Source of the DNA: Singulisphaera sp. GP187 | GTDB lineage: Bacteria > Planctomycetota > Planctomycetia > Isosphaerales > Isosphaeraceae | Direction of reading: 5' to 3' | Length of the DNA stretch: 64,000 nt | Assembly: GCF_900129635.1 (NCBI RefSeq) | Contig: NZ_FSRB01000002.1 | Location: 2,446,727-2,510,726, forward strand | Part shown: piece by piece, positions 25,560 to 33,269 of the stretch | How the letters are laid out: every line of letters starts with the position of its first letter | Numbering within the stretch: position 1 is the stretch's first letter | Program-made: the position numbers and the translations under genes | The notes under the pieces: generated by a model | What the model saw: the letters and a program-made list of their open reading frames with translations, nothing else | What the model was told of the DNA's origin: nothing | Databases searched by the model: none

Positions 25560-26690
25560 TCAAAGCAGCTTTGCAATCTCTTTGGCGACGCTTCTCGCAA
25601 GAAGCGGAGGCACAGCATTACCGATCTGTCTGAAGCCGTGCCATTTCGTGACGTGGAATTGATACCAATCTGGGAAAGAATGGAGCCTGGCTCCTTCCCG
25701 CACGGTGATGCAACGAGGGGATGTCGGATGGATTGGTCTTGCAGCAGTAAATGCGCCTTGCGGCCTGAGCGTCCCTGCGCGGAGAGCTCGGGATACCCCA
25801 TCTTTTTTCAAACGATAGAGTCGGCTAACACTCTCGCATGTTCCTGGTTCGGTCGCCGAGAACCGCTTAACAATCTCTGGACCGTGCAACACTCTTGAGC
25901 ATCCGGTTAAGAACCCTAAGGGATACCTGTCCGTTAGAGATTTGTCCTCGTGATCCCGTTCCTCGGACCTAAGTATCCGCGCATAGTTACTAGGCGTTTT
26001 AAGCTTTCCATGAAAGGTATCCGTGTTTATTGGTTCCTCGGAGCGCTCGACGTGCGGAAGGTCACCAATCGCTTCCCAGACCGTCGTTTTTGGGACTTTC
26101 CCCACAGAAGAGTTCCCATGCCTGGGATCGGGATAGTCGGGCAACGGCAAGCCCTTGAGGCCACCCATTATGAATACTCGCCTTCGCTGTTGTGGTACGC
26201 CGTAGTCGCTCGCATCGATTACCCTAATCGGCGTTACGATCGAGTATCCTGCCCCCTCTAAGCTCTTCAGGCAATCGTTCAGAATATGGCTCGTCCTGCC
26301 GAAAAGTAAGCCCCTAACGTTTTCCAGGACGAAATAGTCCGGTCGCAACTCGTCGACGAGCCTAGCGAAGTGAACGAGGAGAAGGTTCCTCGGATCCTCA
26401 GCGCGGCTCCTGCCGATCTCCGAGAATCCCTGGCAAGGGGGGCCTCCGAACAGCACATCGATTTTTACGCCCTCCAGCCCTGCGAGCAATCTAAGTCCCT
26501 TGCCAGTCGCCGTACCTAGGTCTGCTCTATGAACGCTACTTGAAGGATGATTGATTTTATAAGTCTCTACATTGATAGGATCGTTATCGAACGAGGCAAC
26601 GACGTCGAATCCCGCCTGCTCGAATCCTACCGACATTCCACCTGCACCACAGAACAAGTCGACTGCGATGGGACGCTGTTTTTTCTTCAT
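25560..26690 (-). CDS. DNA (cytosine-5) methyltransferase
   Basis: A 376-residue enzyme that moves a methyl group from SAM to C5 of cytosine in a DNA site. All main motifs are present in order: I VDLFCGAGGMSVGFE (10-24), IV FGGPPCQGFS with catalytic Cys86, VI FVLENVRGLL, VIII VPQQRRRVFI, and X FRQIGNAVPPLLA near the C-terminus. The target recognition region lies at about residues 215-315. Nothing is truncated, so it should be active; the site cannot be read from sequence. It starts inside an ATGA overlap with the glycosylase gene (26687-26690) and precedes the ATPase gene. No obvious restriction endonuclease gene follows; the divergent HNH gene nearby is broken. Confidence 0.95.
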   Translation of the reverse strand: MKKKQRPIAVDLFCGAGGMSVGFEQAGFDVVASFDNDPINVETYKINHPSSSVHRADLGTATGKGLRLLAGLEGVKIDVLFGGPPCQGFSEIGRSRAEDPRNLLLVHFARLVDELRPDYFVLENVRGLLFGRTSHILNDCLKSLEGAGYSIVTPIRVIDASDYGVPQQRRRVFIMGGLKGLPLPDYPDPRHGNSSVGKVPKTTVWEAIGDLPHVERSEEPINTDTFHGKLKTPSNYARILRSEERDHEDKSLTDRYPLGFLTGCSRVLHGPEIVKRFSATEPGTCESVSRLYRLKKDGVSRALRAGTLRPQGAFTAARPIHPTSPRCITVREGARLHSFPDWYQFHVTKWHGFRQIGNAVPPLLARSVAKEIAKLL

Positions 26691-27403
26691 TTCGTGGTCT
26701 TACGGAAAGCACAATGTCTATTCACGGGGCACAGATCGCACGCAGGATTCAAGGGGCGGCAGAGCGACCGTCCGTGCTCGATGCAGTCAACATGGAAGGC
26801 GAATCGCCTTTCCGGAGGGACCAACGCCTCCAGCTCTTCGTGGCACTGGTCCGCTCGCTTCCTCGACGTCCAGCCGATTCGTTTTGAGACCCTGTGGACG
26901 TGGGCATCCACAGGAAGCACGGCCGCGTCCATCGTAAATAACATAGCACACTTCGCCACTTTAGTCGAAACTCCCGGTAGAGACTTCAGATACGCCTCGA
27001 TCTCCGAAGGCATTCTGACCTTCAAAGCCGCCAAATCGCACGCACCAAAATCTCGGGATATCGCCGCAAGCAACGCGCGGATTTGAAGGGACTTGATCTC
27101 GCTCAGCCCTCCAGGTCTCAAGATTTCTCGCAACTGACCGACGCTCGAGCGGAGTAGCTCGTCCCAACTCTCGAACCCCTGCTTCAATTGCACGTACAAT
27201 CGCTTCGATACGATCGAGGAGGTCTTGTTCGAGAGAATAATGTAAATCAGGTCGTCGAGGGGATCCTCGGGGTTACCCAACCGCGGCCGCCCATAAGCGA
27301 TCTCTAATGCATCGCAAACTGCTTCGACCGTAGCCTCGCGTTCGATGGTCGGCAACGTCCAGATCGTTCCCGTCCTGTGAATGCTCGATTTCGTCACTTT
27401 CAA
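26687..27403 (-). CDS. Endonuclease III-like DNA glycosylase (HhH-GPD, Fe-S) linked to the methylase
   Basis: A 238-residue glycosylase. The helix-hairpin-helix LPGVSTKVAKCA carries Lys148, the position of the Schiff-base Lys of E. coli Nth, and VDAHVHRVSKRIG carries the catalytic Asp166, 18 residues later as in Nth. A C-terminal [4Fe-4S] loop C215-x6-C222-x2-C225-x5-C231 is complete. The first ~25 residues are extra relative to Nth. Its stop overlaps the cytosine methylase start in an ATGA, so the two are co-translated. A parallel is the archaeal Mig glycosylase, encoded beside a cytosine methylase, which removes T from T:G mismatches made by 5-methylcytosine deamination. The same role, equivalent to Vsr in enteric bacteria, is inferred here. 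A housekeeping Nth is less likely given the context. Confidence 0.9.
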   Translation of the reverse strand: MKVTKSSIHRTGTIWTLPTIEREATVEAVCDALEIAYGRPRLGNPEDPLDDLIYIILSNKTSSIVSKRLYVQLKQGFESWDELLRSSVGQLREILRPGGLSEIKSLQIRALLAAISRDFGACDLAALKVRMPSEIEAYLKSLPGVSTKVAKCAMLFTMDAAVLPVDAHVHRVSKRIGWTSRKRADQCHEELEALVPPERRFAFHVDCIEHGRSLCRPLNPACDLCPVNRHCAFRKTTK

Positions 27404-27417
27404 CGCATCCCTCAGCT

Positions 27418-28292
27418 ATGAGGTTTTTGATGCAGGATCGAACTCAATTGGCCAAAATCGCCACGGTCCAAGACCTCCTGCGGGTCGGCCCGCTCGCCGT
27501 CGGCGCCGTCTATCGAAAGGCGGACCTGTACAAACGCTTCGGAGGCAATCGTTACACGGGGATCGCGCCAGCGTCCGCGAGCCGGTCGTCTTGCTTTTCC
27601 ACACGAAAGAGCCGAGACGTTAATATTATAGGGACGAGCTCGACGAGCAAGGCGTCTACTGATACAGCGGTGAGGGAACTGCCGGGGTTATGAGGTGGAA
27701 CTCGACGAATCGGGCGATCCGCGATCATCTTCCACGAGGTACGGATCTCCTCCTCTTCGTCCGTACACGGCAGGAAGGCAGATTGTGGCGATTTTCCGGG
27801 GCGATGGTCTGCATCGGCTTTAAGTCCGAGCGCCGTCCCGACATCGCGGGCAAATTGCGGGACGCCATCGTCTTTGGCTTGTTGCCGCTCGAAACATTTC
27901 CGAGGTGCGTCGCATCTGCGGTGGACCCCACAGCTTACGGACCCACGTCGGAACCGCGAACGGACGCACCGCTCGATGGCCCGGAGGCTTCTTCTGTACA
28001 GGCGACTAGGAGAGTCTTCGTGCGTGAGATGATCGTCCGGGATCAGGCTCTACGCCACTCGCACGGTACATGCGAATCGTGCGGCAACTCCGCCCCTTTT
28101 ACGAGACCATCGGGAGAGCCTTATCTCGAAGTGCACCACATCGACCGCCTGGCCGACGGCGGGCCGGATCGAATCGACCGCGTCGCGGCGATCTGTCCCA
28201 ATTGCCATGCCCGCTGCTACTATAACGCCGATTCGGCATCTTTTAACAACGCACTGCGGCAGAATATTCAGTCGAAGGCACAAGTCGGGTGA
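27418..28292 (+). pseudogene. Broken HNH endonuclease gene beside the methylase operon
   Basis: The reading is split. From 27418, one frame gives VYRKADLYKRFGGNRYTGI. Near 27570-27580 it must shift to another frame to read REPVVLLFHTKEPRR. That frame then hits TAA at 27621-27623 and, after YYRDELDEQGVY, TGA at 27660-27662 where Trp is expected (YWYSGEG). It is then open from 27690 to 28292: MRWNSTNRAIRDH..., ending in an HNH domain with CESCGNS, LEVHHIDRLADGG and CPNCHARC. The joined text resembles McrA-like HNH proteins with the FGGxxYxGI N-terminal domain. One frameshift and two nonsense codons make a full product impossible. A 200-residue HNH fragment starting at 27690 could still be made. 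It is divergent from the glycosylase gene, with starts only 14 bases apart. Confidence 0.8.
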
Positions 28293-28390
28293 GAGAAGAC
28301 GACATTCGGCACTCGCCTCCAATCCATCCTCAAGACTTACGTTGATGTCCACCCGATGAGTTCAGGACTAAGGAACGAGACGCAAACAAC

Positions 28391-28561
28391 TTCCCGATTG
28401 ACGTTTCGAGACGCCGAGTGCACCCAGATCGCTTACTCCGCTTCGCTACGTGCGCGGCTCGGATTAACAAGTGGCGGTTGACTTCGGCGATGCGCCGCGT
28501 TTGAACCGAGCCGCGCACGTAGCGCAGCGGAGTAAGCAGTTCCCGATTGACGTTTCGAGAC
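28391..28561. repeat. Palindromic element framed by 22-bp direct repeats
   Basis: Two 32-base arms (28431-28462 and 28506-28537) are inverted copies with one mismatch; the inner 43 bases are unique. Outside them, a 22-base sequence starting TTCCCGATTGACG and ending TTTCGAGAC occurs identically at 28391-28412 and 28540-28561. The region 28293-28691 has no gene I can support. It looks like a short mobile or REP-type unit. Confidence 0.75.
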
Positions 28562-28691
28562 CCCAAGCGAAACCAGATCGGTTAGGCGGCGCCCGGTATT
28601 AACGACGTGGCGAGGCACGTCCGCGAATCGTTCTGAAATCAGGAAGATATTTACGTCCTGTTCCTTAGACAAGCCAAGATCGGCCATGTCC

Positions 28692-28844
28692 CGACAGTCC
28701 ACTCTGAGTCCACCGGGCCAGAACCTGCCGCCAGTACGGCTCCCGGCTCTTGCCCAATCCTACCATTCGGTCCAGAGTCCTCCCCCTGTCGGCCATGCAC
28801 CGATCGTAGCATGAGCCGCAAGAAGGGGTTCACCGGACGTACAC
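28692..28844 (-). mobile_element. IS66 left-end relic at the right limit of the accessory block
   Basis: On the minus strand, from 28844, an IS66 left end (GTGTACGTCCGGTGAACC) is followed by the same leader as the complete copy (CTTCTTGCGGCTCATGCTACG) and a decayed start of tnpA, ending near GACTGTCGG. The tnpA start region has changed and is not open. The end lies 5 bases beyond the stop codon of the ankyrin gene. Confidence 0.85.
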
Positions 28845-28849
28845 CGAAC

Positions 28850-29653
28850 TTACGGGTCTTCGAGTTGCGAAAGAATCCGAATCACTTCCTGATGGTCGCC
28901 CTCAAGTGCGACTCGATCGGCACTCGCGCGATACTGCTCGGCGATGTCGAGCTTCACGGACTCGGATTTCAGCATCTCAATTTGATCGGCCGGTAGATCG
29001 AGATCCGCGAACAGTTCGTTGGGATCGATGCGGAAGTCTTCTGACTTTAAGTATTCAAGGACTTGAGGATTTGCACCTCGCGCGGCGTCCTGGGCCTTCT
29101 CGAGCGGGGTGTAATTATGCACGGAGTCCCGCAACCTGGGATCGGCTCCGTATTCAAGAAGGAGTCCCACGACTGCGGGATGACCCATGGCGGCGGCCTC
29201 CATCAGTGGGGTTTCACACCCATCGATTTCGATCCGCTGGTTGACTCGCGCTCCCGCCTCGAGGAGCAAGCGTGCTTTATCGACGTGTCCTCGCACGGCC
29301 GCCAGATGCAAGGGAGTCCATCCATTGGTCCCCGTGCGGTGGATGTCGGCGCCGCCGTCAACGAGCGTCTTGACCATCTGTAACGAGGTGTCGGCGTTGG
29401 ACTCGATAGCCGTCAGGAGACAGGTGTAACCATCATCGACTTCCACATTCGGATCCGCTCCTTGCTGGAGCATCCATTCCACGAGACCGACTTGAAGAAA
29501 CTCGATCGCGGTTTGAAGTGGGGTGTTTCGAAAGTGGTCGCGTGATTTGAGGTAGCCGGGATCCGTCATGACGCGTTGCATGACGACCGCGACGTCCTCG
29601 CGGCGTAAGGCATCAGAAGTCCAGGTATCATCGGGCTTGTGGTTCACGCTCAT
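28850..29653 (-). CDS. Ankyrin-repeat protein
   Basis: A 267-residue protein. I use the ATG at 29653 (MSVNHKPDDTW), preceded directly by GGGAAGG. The frame stays open up to 29974, but that part is not protein-like and crosses the upstream terminator. Four ankyrin repeats are readable: TPLQTAIEFLQVGLVEWMLQ, YTCLLTAIES..., TPLHLAAVRGHVDKARLLLE and TPLMEAAAMGHPAVVGLLLE. A helical acidic C-terminal region (about residues 205-267) follows. No signal peptide or enzyme domain is seen; a protein-binding role is likely. The stop codon TAA belongs to the 8 bases duplicated around the accessory block, so the block was inserted exactly at the end of this gene without damaging it. Confidence 0.85.
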   Translation of the reverse strand: MSVNHKPDDTWTSDALRREDVAVVMQRVMTDPGYLKSRDHFRNTPLQTAIEFLQVGLVEWMLQQGADPNVEVDDGYTCLLTAIESNADTSLQMVKTLVDGGADIHRTGTNGWTPLHLAAVRGHVDKARLLLEAGARVNQRIEIDGCETPLMEAAAMGHPAVVGLLLEYGADPRLRDSVHNYTPLEKAQDAARGANPQVLEYLKSEDFRIDPNELFADLDLPADQIEMLKSESVKLDIAEQYRASADRVALEGDHQEVIRILSQLEDP

Positions 29654-29850
29654 CCTTCCCAACGGTGATCCAGCGCACTCAAGTTGACAGAACCCTTGGA
29701 GCCTCCAGCTCACTTCACGGGGCAACGAGGGAAGTCTGTGCGACTTAGGTTCGCGATTCGGCAGCCGGCAACCGTCGAATCCCGTAGCCGTCCGGCATGA
29801 CGATGCCATGGGCCCCACAACCGCTATTCCCCCGGATGATCCGCCGGCTC

Positions 29851-29914
29851 CCGTAAAAAGCAAGAGACCTGGGAATGACAAGTTCCGAATTGGAACCTGT
29901 AAATCCCAGGTCTC
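29851..29914 (-). terminator. Intrinsic terminator of the nuo operon
   Basis: Minus strand: GAGACCTGGGA and TCCCAGGTCTC pair perfectly (11 bp); an inner GTTCC/GGAAC pair extends the fold, and TTGCTTTTT follows. It lies 73 bases after the nuoN stop. Confidence 0.85.
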
Positions 29915-29986
29915 GTGATTCTCTGTGTGTCCAGTCAACCGGTTACCATCGGGGACGGATGGCTGGCCACTCACACTCCGAATCCG

Positions 29987-31558
29987 TCACTTCACCAAAG
30001 CGATCGGTGCCGTGCCCGGCTCAGGGAGTTCCCCCGCGGCGACGGTTGCCTCGCGAGTGGCTCGGACGAGCGGAGCCGGCAGCAAGCCGAGGAGCAGCGA
30101 GAGAACCGCACAGGCTCCTACCGCCACCAGAGTCGGCCATGCGATCCGATGGTTGATCGGTGTGGAGGGTGCCGGCCGAAGGTACATCAAGACGACGATT
30201 CGCAGGTAGTAGTAAGCACCCACGGCGGCGTTCAACATCCCGATGACGGCAAGCCACCAGAGCATGGAGGAAGTCGAGCCGGACGCGGCATCGAGCACCG
30301 ACATGAAGATGGCGAACTTGCCGTAGAAACCCGCCAGAGGCGGAATGCCGGCGAGGCTGAACAGACAGACGGCCATCGCAAGCGCGATCACCGGATGGGT
30401 TTGTGCGAGTCCCGACAGGTCGTTCACATTTTCAATCGGCCGTTCGGGCGTGCTGAGCGCAATGATCACGCCGAATGCCCCCAGCGTCATCAAGGCGTAG
30501 GCAACCAGGTAGATAAGCACGCCCTGGAGACCGAAAAAGGCCGGGGTCGACCCCGCGGTATATGTGAAGGCAACGGTCGTTCCCACGAGCAAGTAGCCGG
30601 CGTGAGCGATCGAGGAATACGCGAGCAGTCGTTTCAGGTTGTCCTGCAAGAGGGCGACCGTGTTCCCCAGCGTCATCGTCGCGACCGCCATGATCCAGCC
30701 CAGGGCGACGGCTCGGTCGATCGTAATGAAACCGGGGCCGCCCGCCGAGACAACCGAGGTGAGCACCCGCGCCATCGCCAGGAACCCGATCGCTTTGGGA
30801 ACCCAGGCGAGCAGCGCCGTGATCACCGTCGGTGAGCCCTGATAGACGTCGGGAGCATAGAAGTGGAACGGCACGGCGGCCACCCGGAAGCCGAGACCGG
30901 CCATGATGAACACCAGGGCGATCAGCATCAGGTTCGGGTTCACCACCGCACTCATGTGCTGCGTGATGTAAGCCAGGGCCTTGAGGTTGCTCACACCGGT
31001 CAGGCCGTAGAGGAAGGCAAGGCCGTAGAGCAGCAGGGCCGACGAGAAGAGGCTCAGGAAGAAGTACTTGGTGGCCGCTTCCTGGGTACCCGCGTTGCGT
31101 CGGGAGAGATAGAGGAGCAGATACGTCGGCATGCTCACCAGTTCGAGTCCAACGAACAGGAAGATCAGCTCGTTGGACGCGGCGACGAGCATTGAGCCGG
31201 CGTTAATCATCAAGAAGGCGCCGAAGAACTCGGGAGCTCGGGCATCATCGACCTGGTCATGAGCCAGGGCCAACACGATGAAACCGGCGAGGATCAACAC
31301 GAGCCGTGCGTTGTACGAGAACGCATCGTTCAGCGCGATCGCCGAGTAAACGTCGATCGTCTGGTGCCGAAGCCCAAACAAGATCAGCAGGGCGGCCAGC
31401 ATGGTTCCGGTGGCGATCCCACACCAGAGGCGTCTGGGAAAGCGAACAAACGCCCCGGCCGTCATCATCACCGTCGCCACGAGCAGGATGAGGAGTTCCG
31501 GCACGAGGATCAACAGCGTCTGCCGGGCGATCTCTAAGGAGCTGGGAGGAAGCATCAA
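29987..31558 (-). CDS. nuoN: NADH-quinone oxidoreductase subunit N
   Basis: A 523-residue antiporter-like membrane subunit of complex I. It has about 14 hydrophobic helices; the conserved proton-channel block LKRLLAYSSIAHAGYLLVG is at about residues 308-326, and the lysine/glutamate pattern of the Mrp-like family is seen (the E in GLELVSMPTYLLLYLSRR). The length is normal. Its ATG overlaps the nuoM stop in ATGA (31555-31558), giving tight coupling. It is the last gene of the operon. Confidence 0.97.
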   Translation of the reverse strand: MMLPPSSLEIARQTLLILVPELLILLVATVMMTAGAFVRFPRRLWCGIATGTMLAALLILFGLRHQTIDVYSAIALNDAFSYNARLVLILAGFIVLALAHDQVDDARAPEFFGAFLMINAGSMLVAASNELIFLFVGLELVSMPTYLLLYLSRRNAGTQEAATKYFFLSLFSSALLLYGLAFLYGLTGVSNLKALAYITQHMSAVVNPNLMLIALVFIMAGLGFRVAAVPFHFYAPDVYQGSPTVITALLAWVPKAIGFLAMARVLTSVVSAGGPGFITIDRAVALGWIMAVATMTLGNTVALLQDNLKRLLAYSSIAHAGYLLVGTTVAFTYTAGSTPAFFGLQGVLIYLVAYALMTLGAFGVIIALSTPERPIENVNDLSGLAQTHPVIALAMAVCLFSLAGIPPLAGFYGKFAIFMSVLDAASGSTSSMLWWLAVIGMLNAAVGAYYYLRIVVLMYLRPAPSTPINHRIAWPTLVAVGACAVLSLLLGLLPAPLVRATREATVAAGELPEPGTAPIALVK

Positions 31559-33231
31559 CGGCTGCCCCTGGTGGGAGTGTAGGAAATCGAGTGAGGAACC
31601 GGCTTCGTCACAAGGCGACTCGGTTCGGACTTGGTGGCGAGTGCGGGCTTCGCCGCCCCCTCGCTCAAGCTCGGGAACCGAGCGGCGATCGGCGCAACCG
31701 CGGGATTGATTCGTTCCAGGAACGGACGAGGGTAAAGGCCGATCCAGACGACCAGGACCATCAGGGGGGTCAGTCCGGCGATCTCATGCCAGGCGACAGG
31801 CCGAATCACGTGCGGTTGATGCGCATCATCACCGTGCGGCTCATGGAGCGGCCCGAAGATGACCCGCTGAAGCATCAGGAGCAGGTAGTAGGCCCCGAGG
31901 ATCATCCCGGTCGCCGCGAATACCGTCGTTCGAGGACTCTTGGCGAACATGCCCACCAAGATCGGAAACTCGCCGACGAATCCGTTCAAACCGGGGACCG
32001 CGGCCGAGCCGAGCGAGGAAAGGATCAAGAAGAAGGCGAGCAGCGGCAACCGCTCCCAGAGGCCACCAAGCTCCGACATCTCACGCGTGTGATAGCGCTC
32101 ATAGATCATGCCGACGCATGCAAACAAGGCCCCCGTCGTGATCCCGTGATTGACCATCTGGATCACCGCCCCTTCGATCCCGGTCGCATTGAGCGAGAAC
32201 AGGCCGAGGGCGATGAATCCCATGTGGCTCACTGAGCTATACGCCACCAGTCGTTTGATGTCGGTTTGTGCCAGGGCAACCAGGGCTCCGTAGATGATGC
32301 CGACCACCGCCAAAAAGGCGAGCAGAGGAAAGAGAACCTGGGCGCCAATCGGCGTCATGCTCAGGTTGAACCGGAGCAAGCCGTAGGTACCGACCTTGAG
32401 CAACACACCTGCCAGCAAGATCGAACCTGCCGCCGGAGCCTCGACGTGGGCCAAGGGGAGCCAGGTGTGGAACGGGAACAGCGGAACCTTGATCGCGAAT
32501 CCGGCGAACAAGAGCAGGAAGATCAAGACCTGCGGGCTGGCCGACCAGGGTGCGGTGACTTGCCAACCGGCCCAGTCCAACGCCGCCAGGCCTCGGGTCA
32601 ACTCGGGGATCGAGAAGGTCAAGGTGTGCGAGGGCGAATGCTGGTAGTGGATCACCACCAGGGCGATCACGCCCAGCAGCGTCAGCAAGCTTCCCGCGAG
32701 CGTGTAGAGAAAGAACGTGACCGCAGCTTGCCGCCGCTCCGAGCCACCCCAGATCCCGATCAGAAAGAAGAGCGGGATCAGGGAGAACTCGAAGAAGATG
32801 TAGAACAAGATCACGTCGAGACTGGCGAACAGGCCGAGCAGCCCCGCCTCAAGCGCGAGTAGAAACGCGTAGTGGGTCGGTGCCCGATCCGTCACCGACT
32901 CCCAGGAGGCGAAGACGGCGGGCAGCATCAGCACCGTCGTCAAGACGAACAGGAGCAGGCTCAGGCCGTCGAGGCCGAAGGAGAACCGGATGTCCGGCGA
33001 CCCCAACCAGCTCAGTCCGTAAGGACCTCCGGGAGCGCCGTACGCGAATTGCGGCTCGATCACTCCCGGCTTGAAGGCGAAGAGCAAGATCAGGGCCGGC
33101 AGGATCGTCAACACCACGGTCGCCAGCGCGACCAATCTCGCGGTCTTGACGTCCATTCGCGGCGACAGAAAGAGGACCGCACTCCCCAGTAAGGGGAGGA
33201 AGGCCGTGATCACCAGCAGGGTCGCCATCAC
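31555..33231 (-). CDS. nuoM: NADH-quinone oxidoreductase subunit M
   Basis: A 558-residue antiporter-like proton-pumping subunit. Diagnostic stretches are FYIFFEFSLIPLFFLIGIWG (with the conserved Glu), FHTWLPLAHVEAPAAGSILL and TDIKRLVAYSSVSHMGFIAL. About 14 membrane helices are expected, with a soluble C-terminal tail of ~40 residues that is Ser/Lys/Pro-rich. The gap to nuoL is 38 bases. GAGGACTG before ATGATG is the RBS. Confidence 0.97.
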   Translation of the reverse strand: MMATLLVITAFLPLLGSAVLFLSPRMDVKTARLVALATVVLTILPALILLFAFKPGVIEPQFAYGAPGGPYGLSWLGSPDIRFSFGLDGLSLLLFVLTTVLMLPAVFASWESVTDRAPTHYAFLLALEAGLLGLFASLDVILFYIFFEFSLIPLFFLIGIWGGSERRQAAVTFFLYTLAGSLLTLLGVIALVVIHYQHSPSHTLTFSIPELTRGLAALDWAGWQVTAPWSASPQVLIFLLLFAGFAIKVPLFPFHTWLPLAHVEAPAAGSILLAGVLLKVGTYGLLRFNLSMTPIGAQVLFPLLAFLAVVGIIYGALVALAQTDIKRLVAYSSVSHMGFIALGLFSLNATGIEGAVIQMVNHGITTGALFACVGMIYERYHTREMSELGGLWERLPLLAFFLILSSLGSAAVPGLNGFVGEFPILVGMFAKSPRTTVFAATGMILGAYYLLLMLQRVIFGPLHEPHGDDAHQPHVIRPVAWHEIAGLTPLMVLVVWIGLYPRPFLERINPAVAPIAARFPSLSEGAAKPALATKSEPSRLVTKPVPHSISYTPTRGSR

Positions 33232-33269
33232 ATCAGTCCTCGTCGCCCATCAAAATTGAGCAAAAATCT

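Larger units (their letters stand above)
19420..28844. mobile_element. Candidate 9.4-kb IS66-type composite element carrying the defence module
   Basis: Seen: the left limit reads GTGTCCGTCCGGTGAACC inward, and the right limit, read inward on the minus strand, is GTGTACGTCCGGTGAACC, so 17 of 18 bases match. The 8 bases outside are CGAACTGA (19412-19419) and CGAACTTA (28845-28852), a 7 of 8 match. IS66 elements make 8-bp target duplications. Between the ends lie one complete IS66, several relics of related copies, a transposase fragment and the methyltransferase/ATPase/glycosylase module. Inference: the block moved or was fixed as one unit between the methyltransferase gene and the ankyrin gene. 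The left end has a different interior from the right end, so end-to-end origin from one IS is not shown. Confidence 0.55.

Noticed and set aside
29654..29974. N-terminal extension of the ankyrin gene
   Set aside because: It would cross the nuo terminator and reads as non-protein sequence; the ATG at 29653 has a better start context.
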